From an uncultured Prevotellaceae bacterium (GTDB lineage: Bacteria; Bacteroidota; Bacteroidia; Bacteroidales; Bacteroidaceae): 64,000 bases of DNA. The notes under the pieces were generated by a model. It was not told the origin of the DNA. It ran no database searches and worked only from the letters and a program-made list of their open reading frames with translations. This document shows, piece after piece, positions 16,314-25,054 of this stretch (position 1 is the stretch's first letter; each line of letters opens with the position of its first letter). The stretch spans positions 1 through 64,000 of the forward strand of contig CACZVN010000009.1 of NCBI GenBank assembly GCA_902784615.1. The letters run 5' to 3'. The translations under genes were made by a program, and so were the position numbers.

Positions 16314-17792
16314 TTATTTCACCTTTGTTTCCACGCGCTTGTCTGAAGCAATTTCACGCCCTGCCTCGTAGGCATCGAAATCTACCTTTGTCTTCGTAAA
16401 GTCGGGCACGTTGAAAGAGTAAAGACTCTCCGAGTAATACTCTTTCGGATGGCGCTGAGGCAGCATAAACGGTTTCGACACCTTGCCCTGTTCGTCGATA
16501 CAAGCCAAATAGAGTCGGCTATACAAGCCATCGTCGCGGCGACTGGTAAAGACGATCCAGTGTGAGTTCAGGTTCCAGTTATGGTAACTGTCGGCCTTGT
16601 CACTATTGATTTCTTTCAACTCACGGGCCTCACCTGACTGAAGATCCAGCAGCCACTGGTCGCTTTCATTATGCCAGACAGAGAAGTAGCCATAGTCCAT
16701 CAGTGTAAAGAGGATATACTTCCCGTCGTACGAGGGGCGCGGCCACGTCAGGCTCTTACCCATCGCCACAGCATTGAATATAGTATCCACTTTCTCGCCG
16801 AATTGCCCAGTCTTCGGATCAAAGGCAATCATGCAAAGATTATATCTCCCGTCCTTGTAATGTGTGGAATAGTCCTGCTGCTTGCCAGTCATATAATACA
16901 GGGTATTACCGTCTGGTGAGAATACTGGCGAGTTCTCGTTCCAGTCTTTCGTCTGCAACAGTGAGTCTGTTAGGATTTCATGCGTGGCAGGATGGTAAAC
17001 AAAGACGTCGCTCGAAAGGTCTAGTACCTCTATGCGCTCATCAGGCATGATATGAAATCCCTGACGTGTCTGGTTTGTGGAGAAGGCGCAATACTCGCCA
17101 CTGGGGTGCCAATAGGGATAAACCATCGAACCACCAAGCATATCGTTTTTAGCCTTGAGCCACTCACGCTTACCGTCGATCTGGAACATCGTGGCACCAT
17201 GGTCACCACGGACATGGAAGACAAACTTCTGCGGATCGGTCTGATGTGCCGAGTGACAGTTGACGCACATACCTGGTACCTGGGTATTCTCGATGATGAC
17301 ATACTCGTCGAAAGTAGAGAGGTCACGCTGATAGAGCCCCATGTGGCTGAATACCTCGTAGCCTGGGGCGATACGGCGATAAGTCAGACCCCATTCCTCT
17401 AAGGCATATGGACTGACACTAACGTTAAAATCCTGATATTGCATCCATTGTCCGCTCTTTCTAATACAGACAGTGAAGGTCAGTTGTCCACCCTTGTTCT
17501 GTAGTGTCAGAGTATGCCAGTCGTCAATATCGAAATCGGCATAATCGCCCTGGGTGTGAAGTTCCCCACCCTTTGAGCCACGCACCACCACATCCATACA
17601 GTCGATATCAGCCTCCACGCTGTTGAAATTCAGCGGTGCTATCTCCACAGGTATCGTCACACCGACATAGTCGGGATATATCTTCGGAAGTTCGTTAATA
17701 ACCGTCGGATTCTCCACCCGGTTAGTACATCCTAACAGAACAAATATGGCTAGTATGGCTAGCATATCTGGTACATATCCTATCTTTTTCAT
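16314..17792 (-). CDS. TolB-like beta-propeller lipoprotein with CxxCH haem motif (copy B)
   Basis: Paralog of the protein at 14893. I start at the ATG at 17792 (MKKIGYVPDM), which overlaps the stop of the upstream membrane gene by ATGA; the frame is open 24 bp further. The 492-residue product has a hydrophobic signal segment and lipobox Cys22 (FVLLGC), the LPKIYPDYVGVTIP motif, CVNCH at 176-180, and propeller blades (YWHPSGEYCAFSTNQ, FSPDGNTLYYM, SYDGKYILFT, NSHWIVFTSRRDDGLYSR). It is the last gene of the five-gene minus-strand operon. Three copies all keep the CxNCH and the flanking N-terminal domain, so the motif is unlikely to be chance. Confidence 0.78.
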   Translation of the reverse strand: MKKIGYVPDMLAILAIFVLLGCTNRVENPTVINELPKIYPDYVGVTIPVEIAPLNFNSVEADIDCMDVVVRGSKGGELHTQGDYADFDIDDWHTLTLQNKGGQLTFTVCIRKSGQWMQYQDFNVSVSPYALEEWGLTYRRIAPGYEVFSHMGLYQRDLSTFDEYVIIENTQVPGMCVNCHSAHQTDPQKFVFHVRGDHGATMFQIDGKREWLKAKNDMLGGSMVYPYWHPSGEYCAFSTNQTRQGFHIMPDERIEVLDLSSDVFVYHPATHEILTDSLLQTKDWNENSPVFSPDGNTLYYMTGKQQDYSTHYKDGRYNLCMIAFDPKTGQFGEKVDTIFNAVAMGKSLTWPRPSYDGKYILFTLMDYGYFSVWHNESDQWLLDLQSGEARELKEINSDKADSYHNWNLNSHWIVFTSRRDDGLYSRLYLACIDEQGKVSKPFMLPQRHPKEYYSESLYSFNVPDFTKTKVDFDAYEAGREIASDKRVETKVK

Positions 17793-19510
17793 TTCCCTAT
17801 TGTTAAGTAATACCACGCCGTATTCCTGAATCGGTTTAACTCCGGTGTATTCTGATTCTGGGAATAAACTCTTGCGAACTCATCCATCTGCTGGAGAATC
17901 ATTGGACTGACAACTCCCTGAGGAGGCTGTTGACGCTGCTGCATAAATGCAAAGGCGATGACTTCCTGACAATGACGAGGATTATACTGAATCCGGTTCT
18001 GTACTACTTGGACAAATTGCATAAACCGAGGCACATCGCGATCCAATAGCGGCAACATCAACAGATACTGCGCTGCCACCTGATTTTTCTGGTTATGCAT
18101 GAACAACTGCCCACAGATCTTATCCAGTTCTATTTCGCTGAACAGGAAATCTTCCTGCAAGCGATACTGACGCAGAGTGCCATAGAGAGGATGTTCATTA
18201 ATAGATTTCTCGTCGCCCAGCATTGTCATCATACGTTTAGCCCATGAACGGTAGAAGATCGTCTTCTCAAGCATCTGCAAATACTTTCTGGCCACGTCAT
18301 ACTGGCCATTGATGATGTTTGTCTCTGCCAGACGCTTCACCACACGCGCACTTTTATTGTAGTTCGGTATTGCTTCCATCGCTTCAAAAGCGAAGCGCTG
18401 GGCCGTATTCACCAGTCCCAGCCAGAAATAAATCTCTCCTGTCAGCTGTGTCATGGCAGAGTTACGCTCAAACTGGGGGAGCAGTCCCTCACTTCCACGC
18501 TGGTAGAAATCAAAAGCGCGGTCTCCCAACTGATTCGTCATCGCCAATGCTAAATTCGTAGCGCTCACACTCACAGGCAGATCTGGGGTTTGTTTCTCTG
18601 CCTTGGCAATAATCGCATTCCAATCCCTCACGCGAACCAGATAATCATATTCTATCAACTCGTATTTTTTCTTGTCGTATCCCAAGTCAACAGATCCAAC
18701 AAAAACTACTAGTACCAGCATCATCTCTGTCACGTTGACCCATTGTTTTGCTTTAGGCATCAATCTGATGAAGATTGCCATCATCCAAACAACCACAGGT
18801 ATTGCCATCAGCAGATATGGCAACGTAACAGGGAAACGATAGTAACTGATACCCTGTACTACTCTCATCAACGGGAATGGTAAATAGTGAGCGCTAAGCA
18901 GTACCAAGCCCAGAGAATAAAGTAAGGCTGCAACCGTGATCGTCCATGGCATCATCAGCAATGCCACCAATAGTACCATGGAGCCTGTCAGCCAATACAT
19001 AACAGGTATTAACAACAATGCGACAAGCCACTTGATCCGAGGCGACCATTTTGCCGACCAACTTCTCCATCCCCATGCAACAGTCATTGCCAACAACAAT
19101 GCCACCACATACGTTAGCATCACGTTCTCATCGCCCATGGCATACCAAAGCAATATCGACGGGATAAAACTCAAAGCATAGTGATACACAGAGTGCATCA
19201 GTCGCCAGGTGAGTCGCTGAATCAGCATGTATAGAACGGCGATAATCAGTGCCCCGAGAGTTACACTATTATAGAACTGCACCAGGAATTCTGCGATATA
19301 CCTAGCGAAACCGCCTGGCTCTGCCATCCTGCTAAAGAAATAATCGTCATCAAATAGGAATAACTGTATCTGCTCCTGATAGGTTAGCGCAAACGGGTAA
19401 CGCACCTTCCAGAAGAGGAACGCCATTAAGCCGAAGAACAGTGTCAACAGCATCCCCACCAACCGTTGTGGCGGATTTGAAATTCGCCACTTATTCTGTA
19501 ATCTCTTCAT
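17789..19510 (-). CDS. Multi-pass membrane protein, DUF6057-type (copy B)
   Basis: Unknown function; paralog of the proteins at 13505 and 21641. About ten hydrophobic segments fill the first 290 residues, followed by a soluble helical part with TPR-like pairs and a typical 'VVKRLAETNIINGQYDVARKYLQML'. The family signature is present (TYQEQIQLFL, DDDYFF, PGGFARYIAEF). I choose the ATG at 19510 (MKRLQNKW); an ATG 12 bp upstream (MPIRMKR) is possible. Both lie inside the end of the DUF4369-type gene, and the stop overlaps the propeller gene by ATGA, so the three are tightly coupled. Confidence 0.72.
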   Translation of the reverse strand: MKRLQNKWRISNPPQRLVGMLLTLFFGLMAFLFWKVRYPFALTYQEQIQLFLFDDDYFFSRMAEPGGFARYIAEFLVQFYNSVTLGALIIAVLYMLIQRLTWRLMHSVYHYALSFIPSILLWYAMGDENVMLTYVVALLLAMTVAWGWRSWSAKWSPRIKWLVALLLIPVMYWLTGSMVLLVALLMMPWTITVAALLYSLGLVLLSAHYLPFPLMRVVQGISYYRFPVTLPYLLMAIPVVVWMMAIFIRLMPKAKQWVNVTEMMLVLVVFVGSVDLGYDKKKYELIEYDYLVRVRDWNAIIAKAEKQTPDLPVSVSATNLALAMTNQLGDRAFDFYQRGSEGLLPQFERNSAMTQLTGEIYFWLGLVNTAQRFAFEAMEAIPNYNKSARVVKRLAETNIINGQYDVARKYLQMLEKTIFYRSWAKRMMTMLGDEKSINEHPLYGTLRQYRLQEDFLFSEIELDKICGQLFMHNQKNQVAAQYLLMLPLLDRDVPRFMQFVQVVQNRIQYNPRHCQEVIAFAFMQQRQQPPQGVVSPMILQQMDEFARVYSQNQNTPELNRFRNTAWYYLTIGK

Positions 19511-20156
19511 TCGTATCGGCATTGAATGTCTTGGTGGAGCCGTCTGGCATCTTACGCTTATAGGTCAGTGGAAAGTTTTCTTTTAAGAAGTCATGGAGCA
19601 CACCCTCCTTCAGGTTATCCGCCATACGACGGGAATACCTCTTATATGCCAGATGGATTTCACGGCCCTGTTGCACCATCTGGTCAGCCTGTTCCATCAT
19701 ACCTTCCTTGCGCAGCATGGAGACTGTGCGATTGTACGTGGCATAATCCTGATAATGCTTCTCAGTCATCTCTTTCCACGCCTGTAGAGAATCGTTCTGT
19801 GGAGTACCTCTGGCAGAACTGATGGAGTCGATTGTTACCTGGATGTGACCAGGCTCACCGACAATAAGTAGTTGCTGGACTCCCATGCGATAATGATAGT
19901 CGAGCAGAATCTGATACATCTGCATCGTATCCTTCGTAAAGTCCTTGGTAAAGTGGAACTTGCCGTTGGTGATCTCCATGGAATCGACATACTCTGCCGT
20001 CTTCGGGCCATATATGGGCACGATGAAGATACGCTTGCCCTCATACTGTTCACCAACTACTGTGCCTTCGATATAGCACTTTCCATCGTTCTGCTGACAA
20101 CTGTAGAACATTGTCATAGCAGCCACTGCCATAAAACATAATAGAATCTTTTTCAT
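19491..20156 (-). CDS. DUF4369-type lipoprotein
   Basis: A 221-residue lipoprotein (lipobox FYSC, Cys20) with a beta-rich domain resembling the DUF4369 domain often found at the N-terminus of Bacteroidota thioredoxin-like lipoproteins: 'CYIEGTVVGEQYEGKRIFIVP', then 'VDSMEITNGKFHF' and 'LIVGEPGHIQVTID'. No thioredoxin CxxC follows; the C-terminal 90 residues are charged and helical. It is the only gene in the locus that is not part of a membrane/propeller pair, and sits between pair C and pair B. It overlaps the copy-B membrane gene by 20-32 bp. Its role is unknown. Confidence 0.75.
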   Translation of the reverse strand: MKKILLCFMAVAAMTMFYSCQQNDGKCYIEGTVVGEQYEGKRIFIVPIYGPKTAEYVDSMEITNGKFHFTKDFTKDTMQMYQILLDYHYRMGVQQLLIVGEPGHIQVTIDSISSARGTPQNDSLQAWKEMTEKHYQDYATYNRTVSMLRKEGMMEQADQMVQQGREIHLAYKRYSRRMADNLKEGVLHDFLKENFPLTYKRKMPDGSTKTFNADTNEEITE

Positions 20157-20168
20157 TGTTTATCTCTT

Positions 20169-21644
20169 TTATTCTTTTATCTTTACTTGTTCTCTGATAT
20201 TGTCAAAGACCTGCCGATAGGTCTCGTGGGCATCCAGTTCCACCTTGGTCTTCGTGAAGTCTGGACAGTTGTAGGCATCCATCATCTCCAGATAATACTT
20301 GCGGGGATTCCGCTGGGGTAGGAGGAACGGCTTCGACACCTTGCCCTGATCATCGATGCTGGCGAAGTAGAGTTTGGTGTACATCCCGTCTTCACGCTTA
20401 GAGGCAAAGACGAACCAGCGGCTGTTCCCGCTCCAGTTATGGAAACTATCACTCTTCGGGCTGTTCACCTCACTGAGCTCACGGCTCTCACCCGTCTTCA
20501 GGTCCATCAGCCACAGGTCGGCATCGTCCTGACTCACCGGGAAGTTGCCTCGACTGCTCACACAATACATCAGCCAACGGCCATCGTAGGAAGGACGCGC
20601 CAACACATAGCTCTGATCCGTCGCAGGACCATTGAGCAGCGTATCTACTGTCTCGCCAAACTGTCCTTTCTTAGCATCAAAGGCGATACGACAGAGCGAG
20701 CACTTCACCTTCTCATATTCCGCTGGCACACGACAAGGCTTAGAAGAACTATAATAGATCGACTTGCCGTCAGCCGAGAAGGCTGGGAAAATCTCGAGAT
20801 CATCGGTGAACAGCAGTGGCGAGAGTATCAGTTCGTTTGTACGGGTGTCGAGCACCTCCACATCGCTGAACCTGTGATAGACCTCAATGCGCTGGCCTGT
20901 ACCTGTATAGAAACTCTGATGCACGGAGTTCACGGCCATCGCCACATAGTCACCATCAGGATGCCAGTAACTATACGAGCCTGCCGCCTGTGTGATGTCC
21001 GTCTTCGTCTCCACCCACTTCTGCTGACCGTCCTTCTGGATCAAGGTGCCTCCGCCCTCACCTCGCATCTGCAAAGTGATGCGGTTGGGATTGGTGCGAT
21101 TAGCCGTATGGCAGTTGAAGCAACGCCCCGGCACCACCGTCTCCGTCAGGATAGCATACTCATCAAAGGTATGGATATCGCGCTGATAGATGCCGATATC
21201 ACCACCGACCTCATAGCCTGGTTTAATACGGCGATAGGTCAGTCCCCAGTCATCAAGTCTGTCCTTGCTGACGAAGATTGTAAAGTCCTGATATTGTTCC
21301 CACTGACCGTCTTTCTCTACACAGACGGTTACCGTGAGTTCGCCACCCTGATTCTGTTCCGTTAAAGCATGCCAATCGTCGATGTCAAAGTCGGCATAGT
21401 TGCCCTGGGCATGCAGTTCGCCACCTTTCGAGCCTTTGATGACGACATCCATGCCGTTGATCTGCTCGTCGGCGAAGTTGAAGTTCAGCGGTGCAATATC
21501 AGCAGGAATCGTCACGCCGATATAGTCAGGATAGATCACAGGCAGTTGCTCTGTCTTCATGGGGGTCTCCGGTCCTCCAGAGCAAGCCACGAGAAGCAGA
21601 CTATAGACTATAAACTGTAAACTAAAAATAATAAACTTCCTCAT
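20169..21644 (-). CDS. TolB-like beta-propeller lipoprotein with CxxCH haem motif (copy C)
   Basis: Paralog of the proteins at 14893 and 16314; 491 residues, lipobox Cys21 (LLLVAC). It has LPVIYPDYIGVTIP, CFNCH at residues 175-179, and blades such as YWHPDGDYVAMA, FSADGKSIYYSS, SYDGRWLMYC and NSRWFVFASKREDGMY. Copies B and C are clearly closer to each other (shared KGGELHxQGxYADFDIDDWH) than to A. The signal peptide (IIFSLQFIVYSLLLV) is encoded by a run of tandem TATAGACTATAAACTGTAAAC-type repeats, a sequence common between genes in these genomes. It overlaps copy C of the membrane gene by ATGA. Confidence 0.78.
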   Translation of the reverse strand: MRKFIIFSLQFIVYSLLLVACSGGPETPMKTEQLPVIYPDYIGVTIPADIAPLNFNFADEQINGMDVVIKGSKGGELHAQGNYADFDIDDWHALTEQNQGGELTVTVCVEKDGQWEQYQDFTIFVSKDRLDDWGLTYRRIKPGYEVGGDIGIYQRDIHTFDEYAILTETVVPGRCFNCHTANRTNPNRITLQMRGEGGGTLIQKDGQQKWVETKTDITQAAGSYSYWHPDGDYVAMAVNSVHQSFYTGTGQRIEVYHRFSDVEVLDTRTNELILSPLLFTDDLEIFPAFSADGKSIYYSSSKPCRVPAEYEKVKCSLCRIAFDAKKGQFGETVDTLLNGPATDQSYVLARPSYDGRWLMYCVSSRGNFPVSQDDADLWLMDLKTGESRELSEVNSPKSDSFHNWSGNSRWFVFASKREDGMYTKLYFASIDDQGKVSKPFLLPQRNPRKYYLEMMDAYNCPDFTKTKVELDAHETYRQVFDNIREQVKIKE

Positions 21645-23143
21645 CGCTCTGCCTCCCTTCTTGTCATTCGCTGCACATACTTGGCATAGGGGGAATCGGG
21701 CACACGACCCTGCATCTGGATACAGCGCATCACATCCTGATAGCCGAATGGCATCTGACGATAGCCGCCATACCGTTGCACGGTTCCCATATACTGCTGG
21801 AAGCCCTGCAGATTACCCTTCAGGAGCATCTGCGCCATAAAGTAGTCAAGCGCCATCTTGTTCTCCTGATTGTTCAGAAACAGCAGGCCAAACATCTTGT
21901 CCATCTCATCATAACTGTAGAGGAAATTGTCCTTGTATCTCAACTGGCGCAACTTGCCATAGACAGGGTGGGCATTGACCTTCGCTTCGTCCTTCATCAA
22001 TGCCTCGGCCTCTACAGCCCAACCACGATAGAAGAGCGACTTCTTCAGTAGATTCAACTGCTTGGCCGCCGTCTGATAATGCCCGTTTACAATCATGCAC
22101 TCCGCGATGCGCTTCGTACAGCGTCCGCTCTTCCTGGCATTCAGAATCGACTCCTGCGTGTCGAACATATAGCGCTGCGCCGAGTTCACCATACCAAGTC
22201 GCCAGAAAGCCTCTGCCGATGGCAGCATGGAGGTGAGGTCTCTCGTACGAGGTATGATTAGGGCATCCTCACCACTCTGGTAGAAGTCGAACATACGGTC
22301 TGCCAGAAGCCGTTTCTCCGCCAAGGCCAGATTCACGCAATTGCTCCAAAACGCCGTCTTCACCTGATACTCGCCAGCCCGTTTCTCGATCTCGTCCCAG
22401 CACTCGTTTCGCACCAGATAATCCATGCGAATCAACTCGTACATGTCCTTATTGTAGCCACTCCACTGGGGATACTGCAACGGTATGCGATAATAGTTCA
22501 GGCCCGTCATCACCTGTTGCAAGGGCCATTGGGGCAACAGCCACGCATAGGCCATCAGTTGCACAGCCACGAGCCAGCCTGCTGACCACAGATGCTTCCA
22601 CCCTAACTGCAAGACGCGCACCACGATGTAGATCCACACTGCCGGACCTATCAACCAATAGGCCACAGGCAGAATCAAGACATCTATCCATGAGAATCGC
22701 TTAGACAGACGGATACAGGCTAGCGCTAAGGCCAGTACGATCGCCGCAGGCAATGACAATAATACATTGATGTCGCCCATCAGCCATAAGATCAGCGCCA
22801 CAGGCACCAGACTCAGACACATGGGGACTGTCCCCTGTGTGATGCCCCCGTGTGTCAACAGCCACAAGATCAGTCGCTGCAACGCCACGAACAGCAGGGT
22901 CAGTAACAAGGCCCCCTGCCATTCCACATAATAAAATTGTACGATGAACTCGCTAAGCCAGTCTGCCAATCCTCCAGGCAAGTTCAGACGTTCCAGGAAA
23001 TAATCGCCCGTCCAGAGGAACAACTGATACTGCTCCTGATAAGACAGTGCATGGGGATAGCCGACATACCAAAACAGAAATACACCGATGCCCACCAGCA
23101 TCGACAGTCCCAAGTTGTAGTATTTCCCTATCCCTTTTTTCAT
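21641..23143 (-). CDS. Multi-pass membrane protein, DUF6057-type (copy C)
   Basis: First gene of the five-gene minus-strand operon. I start at the ATG at 23143 (MKKGIGKYYNLG), giving 500 residues; an upstream in-frame start would contain the promoter and is rejected. It has about eight to nine hydrophobic segments up to residue 250, the family signature (SYQEQYQLFL, GDYF, PGGLADWLSEF) and the helical C-terminal half (CTKRIAECMIVNGHYQTAAKQLNLL). The ATG begins only 7 bp after the -7 element, so the mRNA probably has almost no leader. The function is unknown. Confidence 0.74.
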   Translation of the reverse strand: MKKGIGKYYNLGLSMLVGIGVFLFWYVGYPHALSYQEQYQLFLWTGDYFLERLNLPGGLADWLSEFIVQFYYVEWQGALLLTLLFVALQRLILWLLTHGGITQGTVPMCLSLVPVALILWLMGDINVLLSLPAAIVLALALACIRLSKRFSWIDVLILPVAYWLIGPAVWIYIVVRVLQLGWKHLWSAGWLVAVQLMAYAWLLPQWPLQQVMTGLNYYRIPLQYPQWSGYNKDMYELIRMDYLVRNECWDEIEKRAGEYQVKTAFWSNCVNLALAEKRLLADRMFDFYQSGEDALIIPRTRDLTSMLPSAEAFWRLGMVNSAQRYMFDTQESILNARKSGRCTKRIAECMIVNGHYQTAAKQLNLLKKSLFYRGWAVEAEALMKDEAKVNAHPVYGKLRQLRYKDNFLYSYDEMDKMFGLLFLNNQENKMALDYFMAQMLLKGNLQGFQQYMGTVQRYGGYRQMPFGYQDVMRCIQMQGRVPDSPYAKYVQRMTRREAER

Positions 23144-23150
23144 ATACGCT

Positions 23151-23159
23151 GCAAAGTTA
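23151..23159 (-). promoter_or_regulatory. -7 promoter element of the membrane/propeller operon, near-leaderless
   Basis: TAACTTTGC on the minus strand, 7 bp before the ATG at 23143. Transcription starting 4-6 bp downstream would leave a leader of at most a few bases. Confidence 0.7.
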
Positions 23160-23206
23160 TAACATTTCTTCGAAACTGCCAAATAATCCAAGAGAATAAT
23201 AAAACA

Positions 23207-23261
23207 ATCCGTCACTTCTGGGATAACAGGTTGATTCTGTGTTCCTTTTGAAGTGACGGAT
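23207..23261. repeat. 55-bp palindromic unit, left boundary of VirE cassette
   Basis: Perfect 11-bp arms ATCCGTCACTT (23207-23217) and AAGTGACGGAT (23251-23261) around a 33-bp spacer. An identical pair of arms with the same spacer length lies at 25637-25691. A further half-site TGACGGATG follows at 23272-23280, directly before the stop of the VirE gene. Confidence 0.85.
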
Positions 23262-23281
23262 GATATATGGATGACGGATGG

Positions 23282-24943
23282 TTAGTGCTTACGGCGCACT
23301 AGATAGACCTTGCCGATGTTAGAGTGTTTCTGGTGAAGACCTTCCATGTGGCTGAGGATACGCCCGAATGCCACTAGATTGCCATGAAAACTACTGCCTA
23401 TCTCCCGGCGGATGCTGCCAAAGATAGCGGCACTCGTCAGCCATTGTCCTTCACTCTCATCAGTTGCTATGGCAAAGCACTCGTTAAACCATTGCTCTGT
23501 TGGCGGCTTTACTTGGAACTGACGGTTGTGAGCCATGATCTCGCGTACTTCCTGATCGTTGAACCAATACCGTTCGCCCTGTTCTATACATCTCACGGCC
23601 TGACCGTAGAGCCCTTCATAGTCGATGGGCTGTGACAGGTCGATGGCACCCGTCAGTCTGATACCAATAAAACGGCGGTTGCCACTGGCATCGGTCAGCA
23701 CACTAGGTTCATTGGTGGTGGCAATAAATGAAGCCAGACGAGGGAAGTCTTCCACATGTCGGCCGTATGGCCGTTTGCTCTTCACCCGGGCCAATTGGAT
23801 CACGTTTTTCAGGAATCCCTCCTGTATGCTCGGTGATATCTGGTTGAACTCATCCAGATTGATGAGCAGGAACTGGCTCATCGCCTGCAGTGTCTGCTTT
23901 TTCTCTGAAATGATCAGGTTGTCGTTATAACCCCATTGCAGACTGTCGGGCAGCAGTCGCCGGCAGAAGGTTGACTTATTGTTTCCCTGCTCTGAGATGA
24001 GCAGCGGTGCTACCGAGTTACCGTACTGATGCGTCCTTCCGAGCCACTGTGCCACCATATAGAGCAACCACTTGCGAAACCACCCTTCCCACTGAGGTAC
24101 GTCACAAGGCACCGTCCGTGCCAACTGTCCGATATGGTCGGTCTTACCGTCCCATTTCTGGCGTGCATTCCCTAGAAAGTCTTCTATCGGGTTGAAGGAC
24201 TGGATCATGCCCGACTGCACGTAGCGCTTGATGTCTTTGTCCCAGGCATCGAGGCCAGAGAGCCGTGCCGCCATGGTCAGGCTATTGGTCGTACGGTCGT
24301 CAACGGGTTGCCAACTGGCATCAATATGTTTTAGTTTGTACTCAGTATAACCCATGATTGTATTGAAGCGGAAGTGCCAGCGTGAGTTCAGGAAGTTGAT
24401 CAGCAGGAGTGTCATCGTTCCGAACTTCCCCAGACTGAGCGGTATTGCCTCTGGGTTCATTATTGGCTGTTCGTCGTGTGGCATGGTGAAGTGCATACGT
24501 GTCGAAGGTTGCTCACGTATGATGCTCTTGTCCGTCACCCTGCCGTATGCCACCACCGCCTGTTCGTAGGCCGCGGCTGCCAGTGTGTCTGCTGTTGCTT
24601 CATCTGGTGGTAACTCGCCATTTTCCGACATATAACCGACTAATAACTTCACCGACCGTCTGTCAACTCCAGCGAAAGCGGCAATGGTCGTTGGCAGTAT
24701 CATGGCCGCCTGTTTGACTTTTGCCAGGTCAACGGGATCCACCTCACTGATGGTCAGTACGATGATGCCGTTCTGTCTGATGGCTGTGAGACTCCCGTCG
24801 GCACACTTCCGCATCTCCACACCAGGATATACCTCATGGCAACCTGGCTTACGGCTCTTCATACGTTGCATTACTAGTCTGATGTTTCTTGTTGTCACGC
24901 GTAGTCCGTTTGTCTCGTTTTTTTTTATTAGTGTAAACTTCAT
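23282..24943 (-). CDS. VirE/VapE-type P-loop protein, short form
   Basis: Member of the VirE (virulence-associated E) ATPase family, which includes primase/helicase-like proteins of phage satellites and Bacteroidota islands. The P-loop LLISEQGNNKSTFCRRLLP lies near residues 313-331, and a Walker-B-like QFLLINLDEFNQIS near 355-368 is followed by the conserved 'FIATTNEPSVLTDASGNRRFIGI'. The N-terminal 100 residues (EVYPGVEMRKCADGSLTAIR ... AFAGVDRRSVKLLV) look like a shortened BT4734-type domain. At 553 residues it is shorter than the typical fusions of about 700-800, with no primase part. Together with the DUF6078-type gene it forms a cassette between two identical palindromic units. It probably acts on DNA replication or repair, but this is inferred. 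Confidence 0.82.
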   Translation of the reverse strand: MKFTLIKKNETNGLRVTTRNIRLVMQRMKSRKPGCHEVYPGVEMRKCADGSLTAIRQNGIIVLTISEVDPVDLAKVKQAAMILPTTIAAFAGVDRRSVKLLVGYMSENGELPPDEATADTLAAAAYEQAVVAYGRVTDKSIIREQPSTRMHFTMPHDEQPIMNPEAIPLSLGKFGTMTLLLINFLNSRWHFRFNTIMGYTEYKLKHIDASWQPVDDRTTNSLTMAARLSGLDAWDKDIKRYVQSGMIQSFNPIEDFLGNARQKWDGKTDHIGQLARTVPCDVPQWEGWFRKWLLYMVAQWLGRTHQYGNSVAPLLISEQGNNKSTFCRRLLPDSLQWGYNDNLIISEKKQTLQAMSQFLLINLDEFNQISPSIQEGFLKNVIQLARVKSKRPYGRHVEDFPRLASFIATTNEPSVLTDASGNRRFIGIRLTGAIDLSQPIDYEGLYGQAVRCIEQGERYWFNDQEVREIMAHNRQFQVKPPTEQWFNECFAIATDESEGQWLTSAAIFGSIRREIGSSFHGNLVAFGRILSHMEGLHQKHSNIGKVYLVRRKH

Positions 24944-25004
24944 AGATGATTTATTGGGGATGGTTATTGATTGTGATAAGTTAGTTATTACAGTGCCCAG
25001 CCAT

Positions 25005-25052
25005 TGGACTGTCTAGTCCACTGTCTGGACTGTCTAGTCCAGACGCTGGACT
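25005..25052. repeat. 21-bp iterons with 16-bp palindrome
   Basis: TGGACTGTCTAGTCCA occurs at 25005-25020 and again at 25026-25041, and a third half TGGACT begins at 25047. The period is 21 bp, two helical turns. Each copy is a dyad (TGGACT/AGTCCA). The block fills the gap between the DUF6078-type gene and the VirE gene and would suit a DNA-binding protein, a replication iteron or an RNA hairpin pair. Confidence 0.85.
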
Positions 25053-25054
25053 AT

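Noticed and set aside
23144..23215. Upstream start for copy C membrane protein (24 more residues)
   Set aside because: It would contain the -7 promoter element and the first residues do not resemble the other copies.
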